Notes: generated from the letters alone by a model not told the origin. 16,470 nucleotides of DNA from Oscillospiraceae bacterium (GCA_018265835.1 JABLYK010000046.1:1-16470); one strand, 5' to 3'; numbered from the stretch's first letter, positions 7,001 to 14,105 are shown. Translations and numbers: made by a program.

Positions 7001-7654
7001 TTACAGCGCCCAACCAGCCGTGAGCAGCACCTGTGCGGCGGTATAGGTCGCCATGACGGCGAAGTTCTGCTTCGGCGGCTCCGCCTTTTTGACAAAGAGC
7101 ATGTCGCTGAGGATTCCATCGGACACAAGGAACGACGTTGCGCCGAGAAACGCCATCACGCAGCCCAGACTCGCGTTGCTGATGAGCGCCAGCAGCGTGC
7201 AGACGCTGACACTGGCCAGCAGCAGCATGTACGGAAACGGCACAGGCCGCACCGCGTGCGGAATGTTCGGCCGGCTTTTGACATACACAACAACACAGCC
7301 GGCAAGATAGACCAGCGCAATCAGGGCAATCCAGACGGATTTGACCGTGATGGAAAACGTGGAGAAGAGAAAGATCAGATAGCAGATGTGCCCCAACGCG
7401 AACGAGATCGTGCCGAGCACAAACGGCACCGGCTTCAGCGGCCACAACAGCGCCAGATCGCCCAGGCAGCCGAACAGCAGTCCTGCCACCACCCAGCCGG
7501 ACGGCTCCTTTGCCACAGAGAGATACGCCAGCGCCACAAATGGCATCAGGAAAATCTTTGTGGGCATACGCACCGCGTCTGTTCCACGCAGGCAGCTCAC
7601 CAGCTGAACGAGCGCAAGGACGGCGAGGAGAATCGGGAAAATTGCTTTTGTCAT
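7001..7654 (-). CDS. YhhN family membrane protein (lysoplasmalogenase/TMEM86-like)
   Basis: A 217-residue multi-pass membrane protein with seven or eight hydrophobic segments. Family features visible in order are PTKIFLMPFVALAYL in the first helices, LLFGCLGDLALLW (the family's G-D in a membrane helix), FALGHICYLIFL, FLGATSFLVSDGILSDMLF (S-D motif) and NFAVMATYTAAQVLLT at the end. Characterised YhhN/TMEM86 proteins cleave the vinyl-ether bond of lysoplasmalogens; plasmalogens are common in anaerobic clostridia, so the role is plausible but inferred. A GTG directly upstream at 7657 is also possible: AGGA lies 7 bases from the GTG and 10 from the ATG. It is divergent from plsC, another phospholipid gene. 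About 85 bases without a clear terminator separate it from the GntR gene. Confidence 0.8.
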   Translation of the reverse strand: MTKAIFPILLAVLALVQLVSCLRGTDAVRMPTKIFLMPFVALAYLSVAKEPSGWVVAGLLFGCLGDLALLWPLKPVPFVLGTISFALGHICYLIFLFSTFSITVKSVWIALIALVYLAGCVVVYVKSRPNIPHAVRPVPFPYMLLLASVSVCTLLALISNASLGCVMAFLGATSFLVSDGILSDMLFVKKAEPPKQNFAVMATYTAAQVLLTAGWAL

Positions 7655-7716
7655 CACAAAATCATCCTGTTCTTAAATTTTACGGAGTCCATTCCGTTTT
7701 ATTTACATCTCCTTCA

Positions 7717-7745
7717 TTGACTCCGCAATTTTATTTCATTATAAT
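7717..7745 (+). promoter_or_regulatory. Sigma-A promoter of the plsC-phosphatase unit
   Basis: TTGACT at 7717-7722, exactly 17 bases, then TATAAT at 7740-7745, in an AT-rich gap between divergent genes. The start point is expected near 7752, giving a leader of about 48 bases before the plsC ATG. Confidence 0.8.
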
Positions 7746-7799
7746 GTATATATTTAGTTGCGTCAACAAATATGAGAATTTTTACCGAGGACATGCGTC

Positions 7800-8600
7800 A
7801 TGCTGTATTATCTGCTTGCGATTCCTGCGATCCTGGTCACCATCTGGATTTTCTTTCTGTCCCCCGCGCTCAGCCTGTGGTGGCTTCTTCCGATTGCATT
7901 CGGCTGCTTTGTCGCCGCAAATCTGTTGTTCGCCCTGTTCATGCTGATTCTTTCCCTGCTGGTGGACATGCGCAAGGAGAACAAAAAAATCAATCCTTTC
8001 TACCAAACCGTCACGCTGATGTTTGATGATTGGATTCTGACCATCTGCCGGGTCAAGATTCACACTGCCGGGATGGAAAAGCTCCCGCAGGATGGGGAAT
8101 TCCTGCTGGTGAGCAATCACCGCTCCAACTTTGACCCGCTCGTCACCTGGTGGACGCTGCGCAGCCGGTCGATCGCGTTTGTGTCCAAGCCGGAGAATCT
8201 GTACAAAATCGTCTTTGGCCGCTGTACGCACAAATGTTGTTTTCTCGCCATTGACCGGGAAAATCCGCGCAACGCGCTCAAGACCATTAACACCGCCGCC
8301 GAACTGATGCGCAGCCACGAGTGCTCCTTTGCCATCTATCCGGAGGGGACGCGCAGCAAGAGCGGTCAGCTTCTGGAATTTCGCAACGGCGCGTTCAAAG
8401 CCGCGAAGAAAGCAAACGTCCCCATCGTCGTCGCCACTATTGAGGGCACAGAGCAGATCGCGCGCCGAACCCCGTGGCGCGCAACCGATGTGTATCTGAC
8501 CATTCTGGACGTGGTGGACGCCGAAACGGTCAAGGCCAATCCGACGCACGACCTCGGCGAGCGCATCCACGCGCAGATGTATGCGCAGCTTGGGCAGTGA
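7800..8600 (+). CDS. 1-acyl-sn-glycerol-3-phosphate acyltransferase-like protein (PlsC family)
   Basis: A 266-residue membrane-bound acyltransferase that should add the second acyl chain to lysophosphatidic acid in phospholipid synthesis. Two hydrophobic segments (about 2-20 and 26-55) precede the catalytic domain. Motif I NHRSNFD is at residues 106-112, and the motif III region YPEGTRSKSG is at 180-189 (EGTR 182-185), followed by FRNGAFKAAKKANVPIVVATIEGTEQI, typical of the family's last conserved block. GAGG lies nine bases before the ATG. A phosphatase gene follows 32 bases later on the same strand and probably shares its transcript. Related acyltransferases with other acceptors carry the same motifs, so the exact substrate is inferred. 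Confidence 0.9.
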   Translation: MLYYLLAIPAILVTIWIFFLSPALSLWWLLPIAFGCFVAANLLFALFMLILSLLVDMRKENKKINPFYQTVTLMFDDWILTICRVKIHTAGMEKLPQDGEFLLVSNHRSNFDPLVTWWTLRSRSIAFVSKPENLYKIVFGRCTHKCCFLAIDRENPRNALKTINTAAELMRSHECSFAIYPEGTRSKSGQLLEFRNGAFKAAKKANVPIVVATIEGTEQIARRTPWRATDVYLTILDVVDAETVKANPTHDLGERIHAQMYAQLGQ

Positions 8601-8632
8601 CCCGGCAGCCCGGGCTTAAAAGGGATGGAGCC

Positions 8633-9100
8633 ATGATAAAAGTATTATTCGTCTGTCACGGCAATATTTGCAGGTCGCCGATGGCGGAGTTCATTTTCAA
8701 AGACATGGTGCAAAAGGCGGGGCTGGCGGAGCGCTTCCGGATCGCGTCTGCTGCGACGAGCCGGGAGGAGCTTGGCAACGACATGTACCCGCCGGCGAAG
8801 GCAATTTTGCGGGAGCATGGCGTTCCATTTTCGCGGCGCAGCGCGCGGCAGGTCACGGCGCGGGATTACGACGACTACGACTGGTTGCTGCTCATGGACG
8901 AGAATAACCGCCGCAACCTGCGGCGCATTCTCCCAACCGATCCGGACGGAAAAATCCACGCGCTCTTGTCCTTCGCGGGTCTCGATCGCGGCATTTCCGA
9001 CCCGTGGTATACGGATGATTTCGACGCCGCCTATGCCGACGTTGTGCTTGGCTGCACCGCGTTCTTTGACCACCTCAAACAAACCGGCGATCTCGCCTGA
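8633..9100 (+). CDS. Low-molecular-weight protein tyrosine phosphatase
   Basis: A 155-residue cytoplasmic phosphatase. The P-loop C-x5-R is complete at the N terminus (VCHGNICRSPMAEF, Cys8 and Arg14), and the general-acid aspartate is Asp123 in SDPWYTDDF, followed by the usual C-terminal helix. Length equals the family norm. I chose the ATG at 8633 because AGGGA lies about eight bases upstream and the catalytic loop must sit within the first 15 residues; longer in-frame reading would overlap plsC. It is second in the plsC unit and ends in front of a hairpin terminator. In Firmicutes such enzymes oppose tyrosine kinases or act on phosphoarginine (YwlE type). With Ile at position 12, where YwlE has Thr, tyrosine specificity seems likelier, but this is inference. 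Confidence 0.92.
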   Translation: MIKVLFVCHGNICRSPMAEFIFKDMVQKAGLAERFRIASAATSREELGNDMYPPAKAILREHGVPFSRRSARQVTARDYDDYDWLLLMDENNRRNLRRILPTDPDGKIHALLSFAGLDRGISDPWYTDDFDAAYADVVLGCTAFFDHLKQTGDLA

Positions 9101-9105
9101 ACCGC

Positions 9106-9138
9106 AAAGCCCCGGTATGCACTGCATACCGGGCCTTT
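9106..9138. terminator. Hairpin terminator between convergent phosphatase and dut genes
   Basis: CCCGGTATG at 9111-9119 pairs exactly with CATACCGGG at 9125-9133 around CACTG. After one mismatch, AAAG and CTTT extend the stem. The plus-strand tail is TTTCGTTTTG, good for the phosphatase unit. The minus-strand tail is weak in T, though this is the only hairpin behind the nrdD-nrdG-dut unit. Confidence 0.75.
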
Positions 9139-9150
9139 CGTTTTGTTCTC

Positions 9151-9591
9151 TTATTTTCCTGTGCTGCCGAAGCCGCCTGAGCCGCGCGCGGTGTCATCAA
9201 GCTGCTCTGCTTCGTCGAATTCCGCCGCCAGAAACGGCAGAATGACGAGCTGGGCAATCCGGTCGCCGGGCTGCACCGTGCGCGGTGTGTCCCCGTCGTT
9301 ATGCAGCGCGACCAAGCACTCGCCGCGATAGTCCGCGTCGATCACGCCGACGCAGTTTGCCGGGCGCAGCCCCTGCTTACTGGCAAGGCCGCTGCGCGCA
9401 AACACGCCGCCGAAATATCCTGTTGGGATGGCAAATGCCAGTCCGGTGCCGATCATGGCCGTGCCGTGCGGCGCGATGTCCACCGGCTGCCCGTCCGCAG
9501 GCGCGGCGTACAGATCATAGCCGGCCGCAGCGGCGGAGCCCCGCCTCGGCAGCGTCGCGTCCGGGCGGAGCTTTTTGACCTTTACCTGCAT
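9151..9591 (-). CDS. dut: dUTP diphosphatase (trimeric dUTPase)
   Basis: A 146-residue enzyme hydrolysing dUTP to dUMP and pyrophosphate, keeping uracil out of DNA and supplying dUMP for thymidylate. All five motifs of trimeric dUTPases are seen: GYDLYA (24-29), ARSGLA (65-70), GVIDADYRGE (82-91, with the catalytic Asp), RIAQLVI (111-117) and RGSGGFGSTG (136-145, the glycine-rich lid over the nucleotide). The ATG at 9591 is fixed by GGGAGGG six bases upstream; a TTG at 9606 would place that ribosome site inside the gene. It overlaps the end of nrdG by 10 bases, implying coupled translation. This fits metabolically, since class III reductase directly yields dUTP. Confidence 0.95.
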   Translation of the reverse strand: MQVKVKKLRPDATLPRRGSAAAAGYDLYAAPADGQPVDIAPHGTAMIGTGLAFAIPTGYFGGVFARSGLASKQGLRPANCVGVIDADYRGECLVALHNDGDTPRTVQPGDRIAQLVILPFLAAEFDEAEQLDDTARGSGGFGSTGK

Positions 9592-10118
9592 TCCGATCCC
9601 TCCCAAAGCACGATCTGTCCCGCGCGGCGGGTCCGGTTCATGTCGATGATCCGCTGGTTTTCAGAGCCGCGAAAGCGCAGCGAGATATTCCGCAGTTCAT
9701 CTACATACCGGCCGTCCACGAGCACGTCCAGCATGGAAAGCATTTCGTCCGTTACCTCGCAGCGCGGATGCGAACCATCCACCGTCAGCTCCCGGTCGAG
9801 CGTAAAGCCCGAATAGGCCCAGATCGTCTTGTCCGGATACCGCGCGCGCACCGTGCGCAGGAACGGCACGAGCGCACGCTGGTTGCACGGCTCAAACGGA
9901 TCGCCGCCGAGCAGCGTGAGTCCCGCGACGAAGGGCTTGTCCAGCTCGGCAAAGATCTCGACTTCCGTCTCCGCCGTGAAGGGCTTGCCGTAGTCGAAAT
10001 CCCACGTCTCCGGCTGGAAGCAGTTGAAGCAGTGGTTTGTGCAGCCGGAGACGAACAGCGTGACCCGCACGCCGACGCCGTTGGCAATGTCACATTTCTT
10101 GATTTGACCGTAATTCAT
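9582..10118 (-). CDS. nrdG: Anaerobic ribonucleotide reductase activating protein (radical SAM)
   Basis: A 178-residue radical-SAM activase that installs the glycyl radical on NrdD. The cluster motif C-x3-C-x2-C is present as SGCTNHCFNCF (Cys26, Cys30, Cys33), followed by LLGGDPFEPCNQ, the usual SAM-binding GGDP-type segment. MNYGQIKKCDIANGVGVRVTLF is the family's standard N terminus. I chose the ATG at 10118, seven bases after GAGAGG; an ATG two codons upstream (10124) is also possible but sits too close to that site. It lies 76 bases behind nrdD in the same direction, and its end overlaps dut by 10 bases. It is intact and of normal length. Confidence 0.95.
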   Translation of the reverse strand: MNYGQIKKCDIANGVGVRVTLFVSGCTNHCFNCFQPETWDFDYGKPFTAETEVEIFAELDKPFVAGLTLLGGDPFEPCNQRALVPFLRTVRARYPDKTIWAYSGFTLDRELTVDGSHPRCEVTDEMLSMLDVLVDGRYVDELRNISLRFRGSENQRIIDMNRTRRAGQIVLWEGSECR

Positions 10119-10194
10119 ATCCATACCTCTCCGTCAGAACAAACGCGCTTCGCTTCCGTCTGAAGCCAAAAGTTCCGCATCCGCGGTTTCTGTC

Positions 10195-12369
10195 TTACAG
10201 ATGCAGGACGCGCTCCTTGATCTCCTGCGTGCGGCCCTGGTTCCAGAACTGCGTGCCGATGTAGCCGCAGGTGCGGCGGGCAACGTTCATCTTATCCTGA
10301 TCGGTGTTGCCGCAGTTCGGGCAGCGCCAGATCAGCTTGCCGTCTTCCTCGACGATCTCGATCTCGCCGTCATAGCCGCACATCTGGCAGTAGTCGCTCT
10401 TGGTGTTCAGCTCGGCGTACATGATGTGATCGTAGATGAACTTCATGACCTCCAGCACCGCTTCAATGTTGTTCTGCATGTTCGGCACCTCGACGTAGCT
10501 GATCGCACCGCCGGGGGAGAGCGCCTGGAACTTCGCCTCAAACTCCAGCTTGGAGAAGGCGTCGATCGGCTCGGTGACATGGATGTGGTAGCTGTTGGTG
10601 ATGTAGCCCTTGTCGTTGATGCCGGGCACGATGCCGAAGCGCTTTTGCAGGCACTTGGCGAATTTATACGTCGTGGACTCCAGCGGCGTGCCGTAGAGAC
10701 TGAAGTCGATGTTGTGCTGCGCCTTCCACTTCTTGCAGGCGTCATTCATGTGCTGCATGACCTCCAGCGCAAACGGCGTTGCAGCGGGGTCGGTGTGGGA
10801 CTTGCCGGTCATGTACTTCACGCACTCGTACAGTCCCGCGTAGCCGAGGGAGATCGTGGAGTAGCCGCCGTAAAGCAGGCTGTCGATCTTCTCGCCCTTT
10901 TTCAGACGCGCCAGCGCGCCGTACTGCCACAGGATGGGCGCGGCGTCCGACAGCGTGCCCTTGAGCCGCTCGTGCCGGCACATCAGCGCGCGGTGGCACA
11001 GCTCCAGCCGCTCGTCGAAAATCTTCCAGAACTTTTCGAGATTGCCGCCGGAGGACAGCGCCACATCCGGCAGGTTGATCGTGACGACGCCCTGATTGAA
11101 GCGGCCGTAATATTTCGGCTGGCCGTTTTCATCGACATACGGCGTGAGGAAGCTGCGGCAGCCCATGCAGGTATAGCAGTTTCCGTTGCCGTTTTTGTCG
11201 ATCTTCAGCTCGAGCATCTTCTTTTCGGAGATATAGTCCGGCACCATACGCTTGGCCGTGCACTTTGCGGCCAGCTCCGTCAGATACCAGAACTTCGAAT
11301 CCTCGTGGATGTTGTCCTCTTCCAGCACGTAGATCAGCTTCGGGAACGCCGGCGTGACCCACACGCCCTTCTCGTTCTTCACGCCCTGATAGCGCTGCTT
11401 GAGCGTCTCCTCGATAATCATGGCCAGATCGTGCTGCTCCCGCTCGTTCTTGGCCTCGCCCAGATACATGAACACCGTGACAAACGGCGCCTGTCCGTTC
11501 GTGGTCAGCAGCGTCACGACCTGATACTGGATGGTCTGCACGCCGCGGCGAATCTCCTCGCGGACGCGGTTTTCCACCAGCTCCGCAATCTGCTCCTCCG
11601 AGGGGCTCGCGTTGATCGCCCGCATCTCCGCCTCCACATCGCGGCGGATTTTCTGACGGCTGACCTCGACAAACGGTGCCAGATGCGTCAGGGAGATGGA
11701 CTGGCCGCCGTACTGGTTGGACGCGACCTGCGCAATGATCTGCGTGGCGATGTTGCACGCGGTGGAGAAGCTGTGCGGCCGCTCGATGAGCGTGCCGGTG
11801 ATGACCGTGCCGTTCTGGAGCATGTCCTCCAGATTGACCAGATCGCAGTTGTGCATGTGCTGCGCGAAATAGTCGGAGTCGTGGAAGTGGATGATGCCCT
11901 CCTCATGCGCCTCGACGATGTCCTTCGGCAGCAGCAGGCGGTTGGTGATGTCGCGGCTGACCTCGCCGGCCATATAGTCGCGCTGCGTGCTGTTGACGAT
12001 CGGGTTCTTATTGGAGTTCTCCTGCTTGGCCTCCTCGTTGTTGCACTCGATGAGGCTGAGGATGCGGTCGTCCGTCGTGTTCGCGTGGCGCACCAGGCTG
12101 CGGGTATAGCGGTAGGTGATGTACGCCTTGGCGACCTCAAACGCTCCGTGCGCCATGATCTGCTTTTCGACCATATCCTGAATTTCTTCCACTGCCGCAC
12201 TGCGGCCCAGCGTTTGGCAGGAAAGCTCCACGCTCTCCGCAATGCGCTGGATCTGCTTGGGCGTCATGCGTTCGGTTTCGTCCACTGCGTTGTTGGCCTT
12301 CGTAACGGCCATAATAATCTTTGTAATGTCAAACGACACTTCCGAGCCGTTTCGCTTGATAATCTTCAT
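10195..12369 (-). CDS. nrdD: Anaerobic (class III) ribonucleoside-triphosphate reductase
   Basis: A 724-residue oxygen-sensitive glycyl-radical enzyme reducing NTPs to dNTPs with formate as the usual reductant. Residues 1-95 form an ATP-cone allosteric domain (MKIIKRNGSEVSFDITKII). The catalytic barrel shows MHNCDLVNLEDML (Cys175) and YTCMGCRSFL (Cys404), matching the two active-site cysteines known from phage T4 NrdD. Near the end a zinc site (Cys661, Cys664, Cys683, Cys686) precedes RRTCGYIG, whose Gly702 is the expected radical site. AAGGAG a few bases upstream of the ATG supports the start. The promoter carries NrdR-type boxes. The enzyme implies an anaerobic lifestyle. It is followed by nrdG and dut. 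Confidence 0.97.
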   Translation of the reverse strand: MKIIKRNGSEVSFDITKIIMAVTKANNAVDETERMTPKQIQRIAESVELSCQTLGRSAAVEEIQDMVEKQIMAHGAFEVAKAYITYRYTRSLVRHANTTDDRILSLIECNNEEAKQENSNKNPIVNSTQRDYMAGEVSRDITNRLLLPKDIVEAHEEGIIHFHDSDYFAQHMHNCDLVNLEDMLQNGTVITGTLIERPHSFSTACNIATQIIAQVASNQYGGQSISLTHLAPFVEVSRQKIRRDVEAEMRAINASPSEEQIAELVENRVREEIRRGVQTIQYQVVTLLTTNGQAPFVTVFMYLGEAKNEREQHDLAMIIEETLKQRYQGVKNEKGVWVTPAFPKLIYVLEEDNIHEDSKFWYLTELAAKCTAKRMVPDYISEKKMLELKIDKNGNGNCYTCMGCRSFLTPYVDENGQPKYYGRFNQGVVTINLPDVALSSGGNLEKFWKIFDERLELCHRALMCRHERLKGTLSDAAPILWQYGALARLKKGEKIDSLLYGGYSTISLGYAGLYECVKYMTGKSHTDPAATPFALEVMQHMNDACKKWKAQHNIDFSLYGTPLESTTYKFAKCLQKRFGIVPGINDKGYITNSYHIHVTEPIDAFSKLEFEAKFQALSPGGAISYVEVPNMQNNIEAVLEVMKFIYDHIMYAELNTKSDYCQMCGYDGEIEIVEEDGKLIWRCPNCGNTDQDKMNVARRTCGYIGTQFWNQGRTQEIKERVLHL

Positions 12370-12411
12370 AGCTTCTCCTTTTCTATTCCTACCACAACAT
12401 TTTGCCTCATC

Positions 12412-12427
12412 ATTGCCGATTTTGTGT
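12412..12427. promoter_or_regulatory. Degenerate second NrdR box
   Basis: The right half TTTTGTGT matches box 1 (12444-12459) at the same phase exactly 32 bases away, which is three helical turns and the known spacing of paired NrdR boxes. The left half is not conserved. It lies just downstream of the expected transcription start. Confidence 0.45.
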
Positions 12428-12440
12428 TTTTAGCGGGTTC

Positions 12441-12469
12441 ATGATACAACATATTGTGTTTCATGTCAA
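12441..12469 (-). promoter_or_regulatory. Sigma-A promoter of nrdD-nrdG-dut
   Basis: The minus strand shows TTGACA (12469-12464), 17 bases, and TATCAT (12446-12441). The start point is expected near 12434, giving a leader of about 65 bases. The NrdR box fills the spacer and part of the -10, so repressor binding would block polymerase. Confidence 0.8.
12444..12459. promoter_or_regulatory. NrdR box in the nrdD promoter
   Basis: On the minus strand it reads ACACAATATGTTGTAT, a near-palindrome very close to the NrdR consensus (ACACwATATwTwGTGT type). NrdR is the zinc-finger/ATP-cone repressor that lowers reductase expression when dATP is high. The nrdR gene itself is not in the window. Confidence 0.75.
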
Positions 12470-12531
12470 CCTGTTTTCACGCATTTCCTGTATGTTTACA
12501 TAAGATTTCTTGTTCGTCTTTTGCACGCAAA

Positions 12532-12557
12532 GACGCCACCCACAAGTGGGTGGCATC
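12532..12557. repeat. Stable hairpin, possible galE terminator
   Basis: GCCACCCA at 12535-12542 pairs perfectly with TGGGTGGC at 12547-12554 around CAAG; one C-A mismatch and two more pairs extend it. On the minus strand the tail TCTTTG is only moderately T-rich. It could end galE transcripts that pass through the repeat patch, or be a dispersed palindromic repeat. Confidence 0.5.
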
Positions 12558-12589
12558 CCGTGTTGTCAAGATTACAGGCAGGCCGCGCA

Positions 12590-12766
12590 GCGTGCCCGCT
12601 GTCCCCGCGCCCACATCCACAGTTTTCGCGCTTGCCTCGGAAGTGGAACGGAGCGCGCCCGCTGCCCCCGCGCCCACATCCGAAACCTGTTTCGGATGTG
12701 AAAGGATGAACGGGGAAGCGGATGTGCAGCTTTCGCCAACGGCGGAAGCGGAACGAAGCGTGCCCG
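12590..12766. repeat. Degenerate GC-rich direct repeats between nrdD and galE
   Basis: A 29-base word at 12590-12618 recurs at 12653-12681 with 27 of 29 bases matching (offset 63). A 23-base word at 12639-12661 recurs at 12744-12766 with 20 of 23 matching. CAGTTTTCGC near 12620 also echoes CAGCTTTCGC near 12727. Together they look like about three decayed copies of one GC-rich unit, the last abutting the galE stop codon. No protein of normal composition is encoded on either strand; open frames here merely translate the repeat. Over the whole gap of about 300 bases between the nrdD promoter and galE I see only this patch and two hairpins. Confidence 0.6.
12675..12700. repeat. Perfect 11-bp hairpin inside the repeat patch
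   Basis: CACATCCGAAA at 12675-12685 pairs exactly with TTTCGGATGTG at 12690-12700 around CCTG. No T-run follows on either strand, so it is not a standard terminator. Its left arm overlaps the end of the second 29-base repeat. Confidence 0.6.
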
Positions 12767-12767
12767 T

Positions 12768-13784
12768 TCAGACGCCGTAGCCGTTCGGGTTCTTCGTCTG
12801 CCAGTTCCAGCTATCGCGGCACATATCCTCCAGATTGTACTGGGCGCGCCACGAGAGCACCTGCGCGCTCTTGTCCGGGCAGGCATAGCAGATGGGCAGG
12901 TCGCCGGGGCGGCGGGCGGTGAACCGGTATGGCACCTTCACGTGGTTGGCCGATTCAAAGGCGTGCACCATATCCAGCACGCTGTAGCCCTTACCGGTGC
13001 CGAGGTTAAACACGGACTCACCGGGGTGTCCGTCCATATACGCGATGGCGGCGACATGGCCGCGCGCCAAATCGACAACGTGAATGTAGTCGCGCACACC
13101 GGTGCCGTCCGGCGTCTCGTAGTCGTTGCCAAAGACGTTCAGACACTCGCGCCGGCCGATCGCCGTCTGCGAGATGTAGGGCATGAGGTTGTTCGGGATG
13201 CCGCGCGGATCCTCGCCGATGAGACCGCTCGCGTGCGCGCCGACAGGGTTGAAGTAGCGCAGCAGCACCACCGACCACGTGGGGTCGGCCACGACATAGT
13301 CGCGCAGGATCTGCTCGCACATATATTTCGTCCAACCATAGGGGTTCGTGCAGTTGCCGGTTCTGGAGGTCTCATACAGCGGCATCTCATTGTCGCCGGA
13401 ATAGACCGTGGCGGAGGACGAGAAAATGATCTTCTTCACGCCGTGGTCGCGCATCGTCTCGCAGAGCGTGATCGTGGAGCCGAGGTTGTTATCGTAATAC
13501 TCCAGCGGCATCGCAACCGACTCGCCCACTGCCTTGAGCCCCGCGAAGTGGATGACGCAGTCAATCGGATGGTTTTCAAACACCTTGTCCAGCTTCTCGC
13601 GGTCACGCACATCAATCTGATAAAACGTGACGGACTTGCCTGTGATCTGCTCGACGCGCCGCCCGGCCTCCGCGCTGCTGTTGACCAGATTATCTACAAT
13701 CACGACGTCCATGCCCTGCTCCAGCAGCTCCACACACGTGTGGCTGCCGATGTAGCCCATGCCGCCGGTTACCAATACGGTCAT
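12768..13784 (-). CDS. galE: UDP-glucose 4-epimerase
   Basis: A 338-residue short-chain dehydrogenase/reductase-fold enzyme that interconverts UDP-glucose and UDP-galactose for galactose use and for polysaccharide precursors. The NAD-binding glycine motif TGGMGYIGSHT starts at residue 6. The catalytic residues fall at Ser124 (SSSATVYS), Tyr149 and Lys153 (YGWTK), the same numbers as in the E. coli enzyme. HFAGLKAVGESV and the LRYFNPVGAH segment are family hallmarks. Length is exactly typical. The start follows an AGGAG about ten bases upstream, slightly long. No other galactose (Leloir) gene adjoins it. Its upstream region has an unusual inverted-repeat pair, so it may be individually regulated. 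Confidence 0.96.
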   Translation of the reverse strand: MTVLVTGGMGYIGSHTCVELLEQGMDVVIVDNLVNSSAEAGRRVEQITGKSVTFYQIDVRDREKLDKVFENHPIDCVIHFAGLKAVGESVAMPLEYYDNNLGSTITLCETMRDHGVKKIIFSSSATVYSGDNEMPLYETSRTGNCTNPYGWTKYMCEQILRDYVVADPTWSVVLLRYFNPVGAHASGLIGEDPRGIPNNLMPYISQTAIGRRECLNVFGNDYETPDGTGVRDYIHVVDLARGHVAAIAYMDGHPGESVFNLGTGKGYSVLDMVHAFESANHVKVPYRFTARRPGDLPICYACPDKSAQVLSWRAQYNLEDMCRDSWNWQTKNPNGYGV

Positions 13785-13835
13785 AATTTCAGATCTCCTC
13801 TCGGATGGTTTCCCGCACGAATGCGGATTCGCTTT

Positions 13836-13864
13836 ATTTTATCTGAATTTGCCGCGAAGAACAA
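13836..13864 (-). promoter_or_regulatory. Candidate galE promoter
   Basis: The minus strand shows TTGTTC (13864-13859), 17 bases, and TAAAAT (13841-13836); the start point is expected near 13829, about 45 bases before the galE ATG. One 12-base arm of the inverted repeat at 13847-13924 lies wholly within its spacer. Confidence 0.5.
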
Positions 13865-13924
13865 CCTGAATTTTAGACAAAAAATTCCCATCTTGTTGTA
13901 CAATATCCGCAATTCGCGGCAAAT
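13847..13924. promoter_or_regulatory. Widely spaced 12-bp inverted repeat upstream of galE
   Basis: ATTTGCCGCGAA at 13847-13858 is repeated exactly in inverted form at 13913-13924 (TTCGCGGCAAAT), 66 bp centre to centre. Each arm is itself an imperfect dyad (TTTGC-C-GCGAA). Between them GAATTTT (13868-13874) and AAAATTC (13881-13887) form a further hairpin. The layout suggests two operators for one regulator, perhaps with looping. An RNA structure is possible only if transcription starts further upstream. Confidence 0.5.
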
Positions 13925-13979
13925 CGGCGCAAAACACGCCCAAACACTTCAAAAATGTGAAAAAAATATCGTTTCCTAC

Positions 13980-14008
13980 TTGACGGCACTGGCAGAATGG
14001 GCTAAACT
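13980..14008 (+). promoter_or_regulatory. Possible promoter in the galE-spoVT gap
   Basis: TTGACG at 13980-13985, 17 bases, then TAAACT at 14003-14008. No protein gene follows in this direction before the terminator at 14223-14260, so if active it would make an RNA of about 245 bases. Confidence 0.35.
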
Positions 14009-14069
14009 GCAACTATTAGCTTTCAGCGGCGGAGTGCTCCGTTCGGGGATTGGCGGCGTTTGATCTCTC

Positions 14070-14105
14070 TTTACCTTTACCCTTACTCTTACCGTTATCT
14101 TACAT
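14070..14105. repeat. Six degenerate hexamer repeats
   Basis: Successive six-base units read TTTACC, TTTACC, CTTACT, CTTACC, GTTATC, TTACAT. The array has a strong pyrimidine/purine strand bias and sits in otherwise GC-rich intergenic DNA. Confidence 0.5.

Noticed and set aside
10201..12444. 747-codon open frame on the plus strand opposite nrdD
   Set aside because: Val/Ala/Asp/His-rich low-information sequence, no ribosome site, and completely antisense to an unmistakable nrdD.
12590..12766. Possible CRISPR array
   Set aside because: There are only two near-identical 29-base words plus a partial third, spacing is irregular, the intervening DNA is itself repeat-related, and there are no cas genes.
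12454..12780. Open frames on both strands in the repeat patch
   Set aside because: They translate the GC-rich direct repeats (for example a repeated MWARGQRAR on the minus strand) and lack ribosome sites; the repeat itself is the feature.
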